Origin: Pseudomonadota bacterium
GTDB lineage: Bacteria; Pseudomonadota; Alphaproteobacteria; Rhodobacterales; Rhodobacteraceae
DNA length: 41,959 nucleotides
NCBI GenBank assembly: GCA_018240425.1
Contig: JAFEFU010000010.1
Span: 1 to 41,959 of the forward strand
Direction: 5' to 3'
Positions 1 to 8,459 of this stretch are shown piece after piece (position 1 is the first letter of the stretch; each line of letters begins with the position of its first letter). The notes under the pieces are model-generated. The model saw nothing but the letters and a program-made list of their open reading frames with translations, had not been told where the DNA came from and made no database searches. The translations under genes and the position numbers were made by a program.

Positions 1-127
1 CGCGTTGCCGCGGGGATCAGGCTTTGTTAACCCTGAGGCGGGAATGATTACCCAAGTGTTAATATGCACAAGTTTCAGCAATCCGGGGGCGCGAAAGTCT
101 TAAATGGTTAAGGGACAGGTCAACTCG

Positions 128-1006
128 ATGACGGGCTTCGCCTCGGGGCGCGGCGGGGGAGCGGGCCATGCCTGGGTCTGGGATCTGCGCTCGGTGAACG
201 GCAAGGGGCTCGACCTGCGCCCGCGTCTGCCGGACTGGGTCGAGGGGCTCGAGGCGGCGGTGCGCGGCGCGCTCTCGGCGCGGATCGCGCGCGGCAGCGT
301 CAGCCTGTCGCTGCGCCTCGCCCGCGACGGGGCGGCGAAGGGACCGGGCCTGAACCCGGCGGGCCTCCAGGCGGCGCTGGCCAGCCTGCGCGCCGCCGAC
401 GAGGCCGCGCGGGCCGCCGGGTTCGACCTTGCGCCGCTGACCGCGGGCGACCTTCTTCAGATGAAGGGCGTGCTCGACCCGACCGAGGATGGCGACGACA
501 CGGCGGGGCTGCTCGCGGCGCTGACCGCCGATCTCGACCGGCTCCTTGCCGATTTCACCGCCGCCCGCGCCCGCGAAGGCGCGGCGCTGGCGCGCGTGCT
601 CGCCGGCCAGATCGACCAGATTTCCGCGCTGATCGACCGCGCGCGCGCCGCGGCCGAGGCCCGCCGGCCCCTGCAGGAGGCTTCGCTGAAGGAGAACCTC
701 GCCCGGGTGCTGGCAGGAGCGGCCGAGGCCGATCCGGCGCGCGTCGCGCAGGAGCTGGCGCTTCTGACGCTCAAGGCCGACGTGACCGAGGAGCTTGACC
801 GGCTGGATGCCCATGTCGAGGCGGCGCGGGCGCTGATGGCCGGGGGCGGCGCGATCGGGCGCAAGCTCGACTTCCTGATGCAGGAGTTCATGCGCGAGGC
901 CAACACGCTCTGTTCCAAGTCGGGCAATGTCGAGCTGACCCGCATCGGGCTTGACCTCAAGACCGTGATCGACCAGATGCGCGAGCAGGTTCAGAACGTG
1001 GAATGA
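128..1006 (+). CDS. yicC: YicC/YloC family endoribonuclease
   Basis: The 292-residue product begins [11 protein letters not shown], close to the usual MTG(F/Y)A start of the YicC family, and ends with the conserved C-terminal region (residues about 230-290: [21 protein letters not shown], then [17 protein letters not shown]). Family members are soluble proteins linked to RNA turnover and stationary-phase survival. An in-frame ATG lies at 104, but the one at 128 is preferred: AGGGACAGG at 111-119 sits at good ribosome-binding distance and the family rarely has residues before MTGF. The stop overlaps the gmk start in ATGA, so the two are probably translationally coupled; a yicC-gmk pair is common. 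The family call is firm and the exact biochemical role less so. Confidence 0.93.
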   Translation: MTGFASGRGGGAGHAWVWDLRSVNGKGLDLRPRLPDWVEGLEAAVRGALSARIARGSVSLSLRLARDGAAKGPGLNPAGLQAALASLRAADEAARAAGFDLAPLTAGDLLQMKGVLDPTEDGDDTAGLLAALTADLDRLLADFTAARAREGAALARVLAGQIDQISALIDRARAAAEARRPLQEASLKENLARVLAGAAEADPARVAQELALLTLKADVTEELDRLDAHVEAARALMAGGGAIGRKLDFLMQEFMREANTLCSKSGNVELTRIGLDLKTVIDQMREQVQNVE

Positions 1007-1644
1007 CCATGCAGAGGCGCGGCCTTCTCATCATCCTGTCCTCGCCCTCGGGGGCGGGGAAGTCGACGCTGGCGAGGCGGCTGATGGCCTGGGACCCGAC
1101 CCTGCGCTTTTCGGTCTCGGCCACGACGCGCGCCCCGCGCGAGGGCGAGGTGGACGGGCGCGAGTATTATTTCCGCTCGCACGCGCAGTTCGAGGCGATG
1201 GTGGCGGCGGGCGAGATGCTGGAACATGCCGAGGTCTTCGGCCATTTCTACGGCTCGCCCCGCGCCCCGGTCGAGGCGGCGATGGCCGAGGGGCGCGACA
1301 CGCTGTTCGACATCGACTGGCAGGGCGGCCAGCAGATCCGCAATTCCGCGCTTGGCAAGGACGTGGTGTCGGTCTTCATCCTGCCGCCGTCGATCGCCGA
1401 ACTGGAGCGCCGCCTGCGGACGCGCGGGCAGGACAGCGACGCGGTGATCCGGGGCCGCATGGCCAAGTCCGAGGCCGAGATCAGCCACTGGGCCGAATAT
1501 GACTATGTGCTGGTCAACGACGATCTCGACGCGGCCGAGGCGCGGCTCAAGACCGTGCTGATGGCCGAGAGGATGCGCCGCGACCGCCAGCCCGGCCTGT
1601 CCGAGTTCGTGCGCGGCCTGAACAGGGAGTTCGAAGCCAGATGA
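1003..1644 (+). CDS. gmk: guanylate kinase
   Basis: This enzyme phosphorylates GMP or dGMP to the diphosphate using ATP in cytoplasmic purine metabolism. The 213-residue length is typical. Residues 14-22 (SPSGAGKST) are the P-loop. [19 protein letters not shown] (about 38-56) is the GMP-binding segment, and the FGHFYGSP and DIDWQGG motifs follow. The Arg-rich lid (RRLRTRGQD) and LVNDDLDAA near the C-terminus also match the family. It overlaps yicC by 4 bases at its start and the gamma-carbonic anhydrase gene by 4 bases at its end, so the three form one tight transcription unit. Confidence 0.97.
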   Translation: MTMQRRGLLIILSSPSGAGKSTLARRLMAWDPTLRFSVSATTRAPREGEVDGREYYFRSHAQFEAMVAAGEMLEHAEVFGHFYGSPRAPVEAAMAEGRDTLFDIDWQGGQQIRNSALGKDVVSVFILPPSIAELERRLRTRGQDSDAVIRGRMAKSEAEISHWAEYDYVLVNDDLDAAEARLKTVLMAERMRRDRQPGLSEFVRGLNREFEAR

Positions 1645-2159
1645 TCTACACGCTTGACGGAGTGGCCCCCGAGATCGGCGGAGGGGTCTGGGTGGCGCCG
1701 GATGCCAACATCATCGGCCAGGTGCGGCTGATGGCCGGTGTCAATGTCTGGTTCGGCGTCACCATGCGCGGCGACAATGAATGGATCGAGGTCGGCGCCG
1801 GCTCGAACGTGCAGGAGAACTGCGTCCTGCACACCGACATGGGCTTTCCCCTGACGATCGGCGCCGACTGCACCATCGGCCACAAGGCGATGCTGCACGG
1901 CTGCACCATCGGCGACGGCAGCCTGATCGGCATGGGCGCGACCATCCTCAACGGCGCGCGGATCGGCCGGGGCTGCCTGATCGGTGCAGGCGCGCTGGTG
2001 ACCGAGGGCAAGGAGATTCCCGACGGGAGCCTGGTGATGGGCGCCCCCGGCCGGGTGGTGCGCAGCCTCGACGATGCCGCGCGCGAGCGGCTTCTGAAGT
2101 CGGCCGAGGGCTACCGCAGGAACGCCGCACGCTTTGCCGGCGGGCTGCGCGCCCTCTGA
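1641..2159 (+). CDS. gamma-carbonic anhydrase family protein
   Basis: This 172-residue left-handed beta-helix protein consists of hexapeptide repeats (such as [24 protein letters not shown]) from about residue 10 to 135. A C-terminal helix follows. The three metal-ligand histidines expected for gamma-carbonic anhydrases are visible as H64 and the H81xxxxH86 pair. The R43-G-D45 motif and Q58 of the family core are also present. Family members assemble as trimers with the metal at subunit interfaces. Whether this one hydrates CO2 or is a YrdA/CaiE-like relative with another role cannot be decided. The start overlaps the gmk stop (ATGA), indicating coupling. Confidence 0.9.
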   Translation: MIYTLDGVAPEIGGGVWVAPDANIIGQVRLMAGVNVWFGVTMRGDNEWIEVGAGSNVQENCVLHTDMGFPLTIGADCTIGHKAMLHGCTIGDGSLIGMGATILNGARIGRGCLIGAGALVTEGKEIPDGSLVMGAPGRVVRSLDDAARERLLKSAEGYRRNAARFAGGLRAL

Positions 2160-2588
2160 CCCTCGGCCGGGTCGCGATCGGCTGCCGTTCATCTTGGCGG
2201 AAATATCCCGGGGGTCGCCATTGGTGCGCCATTGGTCCGAGCACCAATGGCGACGGGGCAGCGTCCCCATCCTGCCCCGGACCGGATCGACATTCAGCGC
2301 CTGCTTCCGACCTTTTTGGTCCGGGTGGCAGAGGCCATCGCCTCTGCCATGCGATGACGGTTGGCCTTGTCCCGGCGATGGCCCCAAAGGCCATCGGCCG
2401 GCGCCCGTCCCGCCATCGGCGGGCGCTTTGCGCCCACCGGGGCAGGCGCCGGCCTCTGACTGTTCATGACACCAACGGTCCAGCGGCAGCGTTTCCGCGC
2501 GGTCGGGGGAAACGCGATGCGTTTCCTGATCCCGTCCTGATCCCGACCGGGCCCATGCCAGTTGGCAATGGATGGATGTCGATCCGCC
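2160..2588. other. convergent non-coding spacer packed with hairpins
   Basis: This 429-base spacer lies between two genes that end toward each other. I see no credible gene in it. It holds several perfect inverted repeats: 2215-2227/2241-2253 (13-bp arms), 2327-2335/2340-2348 (9 bp, loop CATC), 2376-2383/2389-2396 (8 bp), 2396-2405/2445-2454 (10 bp, enclosing a GGGCGC-TTT-GCGCCC hairpin at 2421-2435) and 2489-2496/2508-2515 (8 bp). None is followed by a T-tract. They may act as bidirectional transcription or decay barriers, or be remnants of repeat elements. Confidence 0.6.
2190..2253. repeat. short intergenic repeat related to the 33.04-kb copy
   Basis: On the minus strand the segment 2195-2217 reads as a C-run, GGGATATTT, then CCGCCAAG. 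This resembles the CCCGGAGTATTTGGCAAG core at 33048-33065. I recall CCCGGAGTATTT-type sequences as frequent just after stop codons in Rhodobacteraceae genomes. A perfect 13-bp inverted repeat (2215-2227 and 2241-2253) is attached to this copy. The match between the two copies is imperfect, so their relationship is inferred. Confidence 0.5.
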
Positions 2589-5063
2589 CTACGGCGCCGC
2601 GGGCTCCAGCACCGTGATCCCGGTCGCGGCGCCGCGCGCCAGTGAAGGATCAAGCGACATGGGGATATAGTCGCCCCGCCGCCACAGCTCGCTCAGGTCG
2701 TCATAATGGCGCGACAGCGGATGGCCCGACTGGCCGGTCGAGATGATGAAGACCGAACTGTCTGGATCGGCCATGTCGTAGACCCCGCGATAGACCGGGC
2801 CCGCGACGTTCAGCCACGGGGCGCGCGGATCGCCGCCGGTCAGGCCGCGCATCAGCGTATGGTCGCTGCCGCTGGTCGACTGGCGGATGTTGACCACCCA
2901 CTTCAGGACCGGCATCGCGCCCAGGACCGGATGGTCCTGCCGGGCCTCGTGCGCGTCCCCCCACCGCCAGCTGCCGATGTTCGGGCCATAGCGCTGCGTG
3001 AGATCGAGAAGCGCGTCGTCCAGCGCCATGCGCGCGATGTCGGCGCAGGTCTCGACCGGGGCGGACTGGATGATGTCGCACCAGCGGCTGGCCCCGTCGG
3101 TGTCGCGGTAGACCCGTTCGAGAAACAGCGGCTCGGGGCGGGCAAAGGCCTCGGCCAGGGGGCCCAGCTCGTCGCGCACCAGCCGCGCCTGCAGGGCCCG
3201 CGCCCAGGCGGCATAGATCAGCGGCTCGGGCAGGTGCTCGCTCATGTCGCCGTCCCAGGCGGCCAGCAGCTCCAGCGCCTTCTGGCGCTGACGCTCGGGC
3301 GTCCCTTCGGGGGCGGCGGTGCCGGTGAACCACAGATCCTTGCCGATCAGCGGCAGGATGGTGCGCGCGTCGGTGGCGTTGGTGTCCAGCTGCGCGGCGA
3401 TGAAGCTTTCGCGGCTGTGGACCTCGCGCTCCTCCATGAGCTTCGTCCAGCGCTGCACCCGCTGGCTGTCGCCCCAGGCGAAGCTGACATGGTTGGGGAA
3501 CGGCCGGTCGATGATCTTGTTGTTCGTCGCGCCGACGATGCCGCCGGGGGGATCGAGGAAGCGCGGGTTCGAGGCATAGGGCAGGCGGCCGGACCAGCGG
3601 TTCTTCGCCTCCCACCCCGGCGAGGGCAGCCGGCCCTGCGCCTGCTTGGCCGGGTCGCGCGCGGGCAGGGCGCCGAAAAGGACCATGCCGACATGGTCGT
3701 GGTCGGCAAGCGTGACGTTGACCGCCGGCGCGATCTGCGCCTCGCCCGCCGCCACCGCCGAGGCCAGGTCGCCCGCCCGCATCAGCCGGATGGCCGAGGT
3801 CAGCGTCGTGTCGGCAGGGTCGAGCCCGGTCCAGCCGAGCGTCATCACATGGCCGCGGGGCGTCACCGACTGCACATCGTAGAGGTCGGCGGGCAGGACC
3901 GGGCCGTTGGCGCTCCAGTAAAGGGTGATGGTGACCGGGGCCGCGTCCTTGACCTCGATGATCGACTTGCGGGTCTGGAACGAGGTCCAGCCATCGGGCG
4001 TGCGGTAGCGGGTCGGGTCGGACGGGTCGAGTTCCTCGAGGAACAGATCCTGGTCGTCGGCGAAGGCCGCGGCAATGCCCCAGCCGATCTTCGTGTTGCG
4101 CCCGGCGAGGACGGCGGGGATGCCGGGCACCGTCGCGCCGATCACGCCGCCCGACTGCAGTTCCAGCCGCGCAAGGTAGAAGGGCGCGGGCGCGGCGAAG
4201 GGCAGGTGCGGGTCGTTGGCCAGAAGCGAGGCATTGGCCGCCGCCCGCTTTGGCGCCGCCGCCCAGGCGTTCGAGGCCGCGGCGCGGGCCTGCGGACGGG
4301 CGGGCCACAAGGGATCGGCGGCCGCGTCGTCGCCGGCATAGCGGCGCGACGGGTCGGGCAGGGGGCCGGGGGCGAGGCTTGCATAGGGCGGCAGCGCGGC
4401 CACCCCGTCGCCGGGCATGTCGGGCATCAGGTCGCGCGGCCAGTCGGGATTGAGCAGCGAAAGGCGGGCGCGCAGCACCTCGTTCTCGGCCTGTCCGGTG
4501 TCCTGGAAGGCCATCAGCTTCATCAGCGCGATCGAATCGGCGGGCTGCCAATAGGCGATCTCGCCGGGATAGAGGAAGAACTCGGGCGCGCCCCGGCCCC
4601 GGGCCTCGGAATTGACGATCCCGATCCAGGCGTTGACCCCCCTGGCATAGGCCTCGAGCGCCGCGCGCGTCGCGTCGTCCTGGGCCGCAACCGACTGGAC
4701 CGCCAGCCGGTAGAGGTCGAGCCGCCGCATCAGCTCGTCGCTTTTCAGGGTGCGGGCGCCGAACACCTCGGACAGGCGCCCCTGCACGGTGCGCCGGGCG
4801 ATGACCATCTGCCAGAGCCGGTCCTGGGCATGGGCATAGCCGAGCGCGAAATAGACATCGGCGTCGGTCTTGCCGAAGATGTGGGGCACGTCGGCGGTGT
4901 CGCGCACGATCTCGACCGGGGCCGAGATGCCGGCGATGGCGCGGTGGTCGTTGTAGTCGGGCAGCGATCCGGCGGCGAAATAATAGGCCAGCCCCGCCCC
5001 GGCGATGATGAGCAGCAACGCAAGCGCGACAAGGCGCACGAGCCAGCGGAAGAGCGTTGCCAT
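2589..5063 (-). CDS. penicillin acylase family protein (Ntn hydrolase)
   Basis: This 824-residue protein belongs to the penicillin amidase family of N-terminal nucleophile hydrolases. These are made as an inactive precursor that cuts itself into alpha and beta chains. Residues 5-31 form a hydrophobic N-terminal segment that acts as signal or anchor, placing the enzyme in the periplasm. DVPHIFGKTDADVYFALGYAHAQDRLWQM (58-86) is the conserved alpha-chain start. The self-cleavage site is A263-S264-N-A-W, with Ser264 the predicted nucleophile, followed by NDPHLPF. A later GGIVGATNNK segment also matches the family. Substrates in the family include beta-lactams, acyl-homoserine lactones and other N-acyl amides, and the true one is unknown. 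It is divergent from the reductase at 5169, with 105 bases between them. Confidence 0.9.
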   Translation of the reverse strand: MATLFRWLVRLVALALLLIIAGAGLAYYFAAGSLPDYNDHRAIAGISAPVEIVRDTADVPHIFGKTDADVYFALGYAHAQDRLWQMVIARRTVQGRLSEVFGARTLKSDELMRRLDLYRLAVQSVAAQDDATRAALEAYARGVNAWIGIVNSEARGRGAPEFFLYPGEIAYWQPADSIALMKLMAFQDTGQAENEVLRARLSLLNPDWPRDLMPDMPGDGVAALPPYASLAPGPLPDPSRRYAGDDAAADPLWPARPQARAAASNAWAAAPKRAAANASLLANDPHLPFAAPAPFYLARLELQSGGVIGATVPGIPAVLAGRNTKIGWGIAAAFADDQDLFLEELDPSDPTRYRTPDGWTSFQTRKSIIEVKDAAPVTITLYWSANGPVLPADLYDVQSVTPRGHVMTLGWTGLDPADTTLTSAIRLMRAGDLASAVAAGEAQIAPAVNVTLADHDHVGMVLFGALPARDPAKQAQGRLPSPGWEAKNRWSGRLPYASNPRFLDPPGGIVGATNNKIIDRPFPNHVSFAWGDSQRVQRWTKLMEEREVHSRESFIAAQLDTNATDARTILPLIGKDLWFTGTAAPEGTPERQRQKALELLAAWDGDMSEHLPEPLIYAAWARALQARLVRDELGPLAEAFARPEPLFLERVYRDTDGASRWCDIIQSAPVETCADIARMALDDALLDLTQRYGPNIGSWRWGDAHEARQDHPVLGAMPVLKWVVNIRQSTSGSDHTLMRGLTGGDPRAPWLNVAGPVYRGVYDMADPDSSVFIISTGQSGHPLSRHYDDLSELWRRGDYIPMSLDPSLARGAATGITVLEPAAP

Positions 5064-5168
5064 GAGACCCCGGGGCAGAGACAGAAGGATTGACGGCAGG
5101 AACAGGCCGGTTCACTAGGGCAGAACGCGGGCGACCGCAATCACTTCGGGCAGGCAGGGGCAGGACGA

Positions 5169-6041
5169 ATGGCGAAGGTGGCATTTCTCGGCTTGGGCGT
5201 GATGGGCTTTCCGATGGCGGGCCATCTCGCCGCCAAGGGCCACGAGGTCACGGTCTGGAACCGCACGGCGGCCAGGGCCGAAGCCTGGCTCGCCCGGCAC
5301 AAGGGCCGCGCCGCCGCCACCGCCGCCGAAGCGGCCGATGGCGCCGAATTCGTGATGGCCTGCGTCGGCAACGACGACGACCTGCAATCCGTCTGCGTCG
5401 GTCGAGACGGCGCGTTCGAGGGACTCGGCAAGGGCGCTGTCTTCGTCGATCACACCACGGTTTCGGCCAAGGTGACGCGCGAACTGGCCGCCATCGCCAG
5501 GGACCGGGGGGCGGGCTTCGTCGACGCGCCGGTCTCGGGCGGCCAGGCCGGGGCCGAGAACGGCGTCCTGTCGGTCATGTGCGGCGGCGAGGAAGGCCAT
5601 TATGCCGCCGCCGAGCCGGTGATCGCCGCCTATGCCCGCATCTGCCGGCGGCTCGGGCCGTCGGGCGCGGGGCAGCTCGCCAAGATGGTCAACCAGATCT
5701 GCATCGCCGGCCTCGTGCAGGGGCTGGCCGAGGGGCTGCACTTCGCCGAGAAGGCCGGCCTCGACATTCCCGACCTGGTCGAGGTCATCAGCCAGGGCGC
5801 GGCCGGCAGCTGGCAGATGGTCAACCGCCACAAGACGATGGCCGAGAACCGCTTCGACTTCGGCTTTGCCGCCGACTGGATGCGCAAGGATCTGGGCATC
5901 TGCCTCGACACGGCAGACGAATTGAAGGTCAGCCTGCCGGTCACGGCGCTGGTCGACCAGTTCTACAAGGATGTCCAGAAGATCGGCGGCGGCCGCTGGG
6001 ACACGTCGAGCCTGATTGCCCGCCTGCGCGCGCTTGGCTGA
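5169..6041 (+). CDS. NAD(P)-dependent beta-hydroxyacid dehydrogenase
   Basis: This 290-residue protein is in the 3-hydroxyisobutyrate dehydrogenase/tartronate semialdehyde reductase superfamily. FLGLGVMGFPMAGHL (6-20) is the Rossmann GxGxxG motif with the family GxMG variant. FVDAPVSGGQAGAENG (117-132) carries the substrate-binding S123-G-G, and GAGQLAKMVNQ (166-176) carries the catalytic Lys172 and Asn175. The N-R pair after the second strand (residues 31-32) suggests an NADP preference, which is inferred. The start is supported by AGGACGA just upstream. The substrate is not determined; tartronate, glyoxylate or succinic semialdehyde, or 3-hydroxyisobutyrate, are all possible. It stands alone. 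Confidence 0.87.
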   Translation: MAKVAFLGLGVMGFPMAGHLAAKGHEVTVWNRTAARAEAWLARHKGRAAATAAEAADGAEFVMACVGNDDDLQSVCVGRDGAFEGLGKGAVFVDHTTVSAKVTRELAAIARDRGAGFVDAPVSGGQAGAENGVLSVMCGGEEGHYAAAEPVIAAYARICRRLGPSGAGQLAKMVNQICIAGLVQGLAEGLHFAEKAGLDIPDLVEVISQGAAGSWQMVNRHKTMAENRFDFGFAADWMRKDLGICLDTADELKVSLPVTALVDQFYKDVQKIGGGRWDTSSLIARLRALG

Positions 6042-6064
6042 CGCCTCCCGCGCGAGCCTTCCGG

Positions 6065-6622
6065 TCAGGGAATGATCCGCGTGTACTTGGTGCCCTTGAG
6101 CGAGGCGCCGACGATGAATCCCGCCTGGCCGAAGACATAGGCCACCACCGGCGCCGTCGTCGTGGCGCTGTCGACGCCCGCGCTTTTCCCGCCGTCGGGG
6201 AAGGCATATTCGACGTCTGCCCCCGCGGTCCAGCCCGGCGAGGCGCGGAAGTTCGCCAGTGCGTCGGGGGTCATGAACAGGAGCACATGCGCATATTGCT
6301 GCGCGCCGATCTGCAGGCCCCAGCTGGCCTGGGTCGCCGAATAGTAATCCACGGTCACGTCGTTGATCCTCAGCGCGCCGCGCCCGTAGGCGCCGCCGAA
6401 GAAGACCCCGGCCTCGGTCACCAGGGGCATGTAGAGGACGCCCGCCGCCTGCGAGATCTTCTCGGCCGCGCGCGGGAAGTTCCGCTTCATGTAGTCGCGC
6501 GTCGCATCGACCCGCGCGTCGATGGTGGCGCCGCCGGTGCTGCCCACGCCGTTGCCGCAGGCCGCCAGCCCGAGGCTCGCGCCGCCGGCCACGATCAGTC
6601 CGCGCCTGGAAATCCCTGTCAT
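6065..6622 (-). CDS. SYLF/YSC84-like domain lipoprotein with Tat-type signal
   Basis: The chosen ATG at 6622 gives 185 residues starting MTGISRRGLIVAGGASLGLAACG. It combines a twin-arginine SRRG motif with a lipobox (L-A-A-C22), so the mature protein is predicted to be a lipoprotein exported folded by Tat. The rest (about 35-185) matches the YSC84/SYLF type: KISQAAGVLYMPLVTEAGVFFGG, then SWGLQIGAQQYAHVLLFMT and a C-terminal VYVFGQAGFIVGASL-like segment. SYLF domains bind lipids in eukaryotes; bacterial versions are poorly characterised. An upstream in-frame start at 6736 would bury the signal peptide and was rejected. It lies downstream of hemB on the same strand, 131 bases away. Confidence 0.85.
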   Translation of the reverse strand: MTGISRRGLIVAGGASLGLAACGNGVGSTGGATIDARVDATRDYMKRNFPRAAEKISQAAGVLYMPLVTEAGVFFGGAYGRGALRINDVTVDYYSATQASWGLQIGAQQYAHVLLFMTPDALANFRASPGWTAGADVEYAFPDGGKSAGVDSATTTAPVVAYVFGQAGFIVGASLKGTKYTRIIP

Positions 6623-6753
6623 GCTCTTGCCCCGCCTGTTGTTTCCGGCCGCCCTTGCCGGCGGCCCTTGCCTAGCTATAGCCGCTCTGGCCGCGCCTGT
6701 CATCGGTCCGCGCGCCCCGGCCCCGCCTTTCGGCAAGCCTTCGCGCGGGGGCC

Positions 6754-7749
6754 TCAGCCGGCCAGCATCCGCGCCGCCTCGGGGGCGAAATAGGTGAGGA
6801 TGCCGTCGCAGCCCGCCCGCCGGAAGGCCACGAGGCTTTCGAGGATCACCGCCTCCTTCACCCAGCCGTTCAGGATGGCGCCCTTCAGCATCGCATACTC
6901 GCCGCTGACCTGGTAGGCGAAGGTCGGCACCCCGAAGGCGTCCCTGACCTCGCGGCAGATGTCGAGATAGGGCATCCCCGGCTTGACCATCACCATGTCG
7001 GCGCCCTCGTCCAGGTCGCGCGCGACCAGCCGCAGCGCCTCGGCCCGGTTGGCGGGGTTCATCTGGTAGGTCTTCTTGTCGCCCTTCAGCGCCCCCGTGG
7101 CGCCCACCGCATCGCGGAACGGCCCGTAGAAGGCCGAGGCATACTTGGCGGCATAGGAGAGGATCGCCACGTCCCGGTGCCCCGCCGCCTCGAGCGCCCG
7201 CCGCATTGCGCCCACCCGCCCGTCCATCATGTCCGAGGGGCCAAGGATGTCGGCGCCGGCCTCGGCCTGCGCCAGCGCCATCCTGACCAGTGCCTCGACG
7301 GTCTCGTCGTTCAGGATCACCCCGTCCTTCACCAGCCCGTCATGGCCGAGCGCGTTGTAGGGGTCGAGCGCCACGTCGGTCATCACCGCGACCTCGGGCA
7401 CCGCCGCCTTGATCGCCCGGATCGTCCGGTTCGAGAGGTTTGCGGGATTCCAGGCCTCTTCGCAGGTCTCGGTCCTGAGCGCGGGGTCGGTGTAGGGAAA
7501 GAGGCACACCGCCGGTATCCCCAGCCGCGCCGCGGTCTCGGCGGCCCTGACCGCGCCGTCGACGGTCAGGCGGCTGACGCCCGGCATCGAGGGCACCTCG
7601 GCGTCGGCGCCGGGCACGTCGGTCACGAACAGGGGCCAGATGAAGTCGGCCGGCGACAGGCGCGTCTCGGCCACCATCTCGCGCAGGGCCGCCGTGCGGC
7701 GCAGGCGGCGAAGGCGCAGGGCGGGGAAGGCGGGGACATGCGGGGTCAT
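6754..7749 (-). CDS. hemB: delta-aminolevulinic acid dehydratase (porphobilinogen synthase)
   Basis: The enzyme condenses two 5-aminolevulinate molecules to porphobilinogen, an early step to haem, chlorophyll and cobalamin. The ATG at 7749 gives 331 residues, normal for the family; the longer frame upstream is not conserved-looking. The Schiff-base lysines are K202 (SYAAKYASAFYGPFRDA) and K256 (MVMVKPGMPYLD). At the metal site, residues about 125-138 read DVALDPYNALGHDG, so the cysteine triad of zinc enzymes is replaced by Ala/Asp. This is the magnesium-type pattern known in alphaproteobacteria and Pseudomonas. An AGGA ribosome-binding site lies upstream of the chosen start. Confidence 0.97.
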   Translation of the reverse strand: MTPHVPAFPALRLRRLRRTAALREMVAETRLSPADFIWPLFVTDVPGADAEVPSMPGVSRLTVDGAVRAAETAARLGIPAVCLFPYTDPALRTETCEEAWNPANLSNRTIRAIKAAVPEVAVMTDVALDPYNALGHDGLVKDGVILNDETVEALVRMALAQAEAGADILGPSDMMDGRVGAMRRALEAAGHRDVAILSYAAKYASAFYGPFRDAVGATGALKGDKKTYQMNPANRAEALRLVARDLDEGADMVMVKPGMPYLDICREVRDAFGVPTFAYQVSGEYAMLKGAILNGWVKEAVILESLVAFRRAGCDGILTYFAPEAARMLAG

Positions 7750-7894
7750 GGTCTGGTCCTGTCGGCTGGCAATGCGCGCCCGCCAGCGCTGCCACGGTTT
7801 TTCCCGAGGCTCAAGGGTAGAAACGGCGGCGGCGGCCAGATAGCATGGGCCAAGGCACGGGCCCCTGCGTCCCGGACTGCGACCGGAGACCGGA

Positions 7895-8413
7895 TTGACC
7901 TTCGCCCACCTGTTCCTCAGCCTGCTCGACCTGCGGTCCTTCGCCAGCATCTGGTACTGGCTCGCGCTCGCGGTCCTGTGGACGGTGCTGGCCCATTGGG
8001 TGATGGGCGCGCCCTTCGACATGGTCGCCCGCGCCCGCCGGCTGGGCGGCCAGGACATGCGCGACCTCGAGGACTGCGTCCGCGTGGCCCGGACCCGGCT
8101 TGCCCGGCTGGGCGGCGGCGCGGGGCTGGTGCTGACCGCGCTTGGGGCCTGCGCGGGCACGGTGCTGGCGCTTCTCGGCTTTGTCTACCGGGTCGAGTTC
8201 TGCCAGGCCCTGTTCCTGCTTGTCCTTCCCCTGCCGCTGGTCCTGTGGCTGCGGATCGCGCTGGCCCGGCGCATCGGGCGCGAGGGGCTGGCGGGCGAGG
8301 CCCTGTGCCACCGGCTGGCCATGCACCGGATCGCGGTCCAGGCGATCGGCGCCGCCGCGATCCTCGTCACCGGCGCCTGGGGCACCTTCCAGAACCTCAT
8401 GGCCGGTTACTGA
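7895..8413 (+). CDS. conserved Rhodobacterales four-helix membrane protein
   Basis: This predicted 172-residue integral membrane protein starts at a TTG codon, supported by GGAG at 7885-7888. Hydrophobic helices lie near residues 18-40, 72-98, 100-120 and 145-166. Between the first two is a charged cytoplasmic-looking stretch (PFDMVARARRLGGQDMRDLEDCVRVA). I recall close relatives in Rhodobacteraceae annotated as component of SufBCD complex; nothing in this sequence shows an Fe-S role and no suf genes are nearby. It is divergent from hemB and ends 46 bases before mfd. Membrane topology is well supported; function is unknown. Confidence 0.8.
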   Translation: MTFAHLFLSLLDLRSFASIWYWLALAVLWTVLAHWVMGAPFDMVARARRLGGQDMRDLEDCVRVARTRLARLGGGAGLVLTALGACAGTVLALLGFVYRVEFCQALFLLVLPLPLVLWLRIALARRIGREGLAGEALCHRLAMHRIAVQAIGAAAILVTGAWGTFQNLMAGY

Positions 8414-8424
8414 CGCGGGCCCGC

Positions 8425-8452
8425 TTGACACGGATGGCCGGGCGGTTAGGTC
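8425..8452 (+). promoter_or_regulatory. possible sigma-70-type promoter for mfd
   Basis: A perfect -35 hexamer TTGACA is at 8425-8430. The best -10-like sequence (TTAGGT or TAGGTC) begins 15-16 bases later, and the mfd ATG is at 8460. The -10 is weak and the resulting transcript would be nearly leaderless, so this is tentative. Confidence 0.35.
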
Positions 8453-8459
8453 AGGGGCC

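Noticed and set aside
2706..5093. 795-codon open frame on the plus strand
   Set aside because: It is the antisense shadow of the penicillin-acylase-family gene; the composition is Arg/Gly-rich with no family motifs.
7750..8160. N-terminal extension of hemB to 8160
   Set aside because: It would overlap the divergent membrane-protein gene and lacks HemB similarity; the ATG at 7749 gives the normal length.
8142..8459. N-terminal extension of mfd
   Set aside because: It overlaps the preceding gene in another frame; family homology starts at about 8460.
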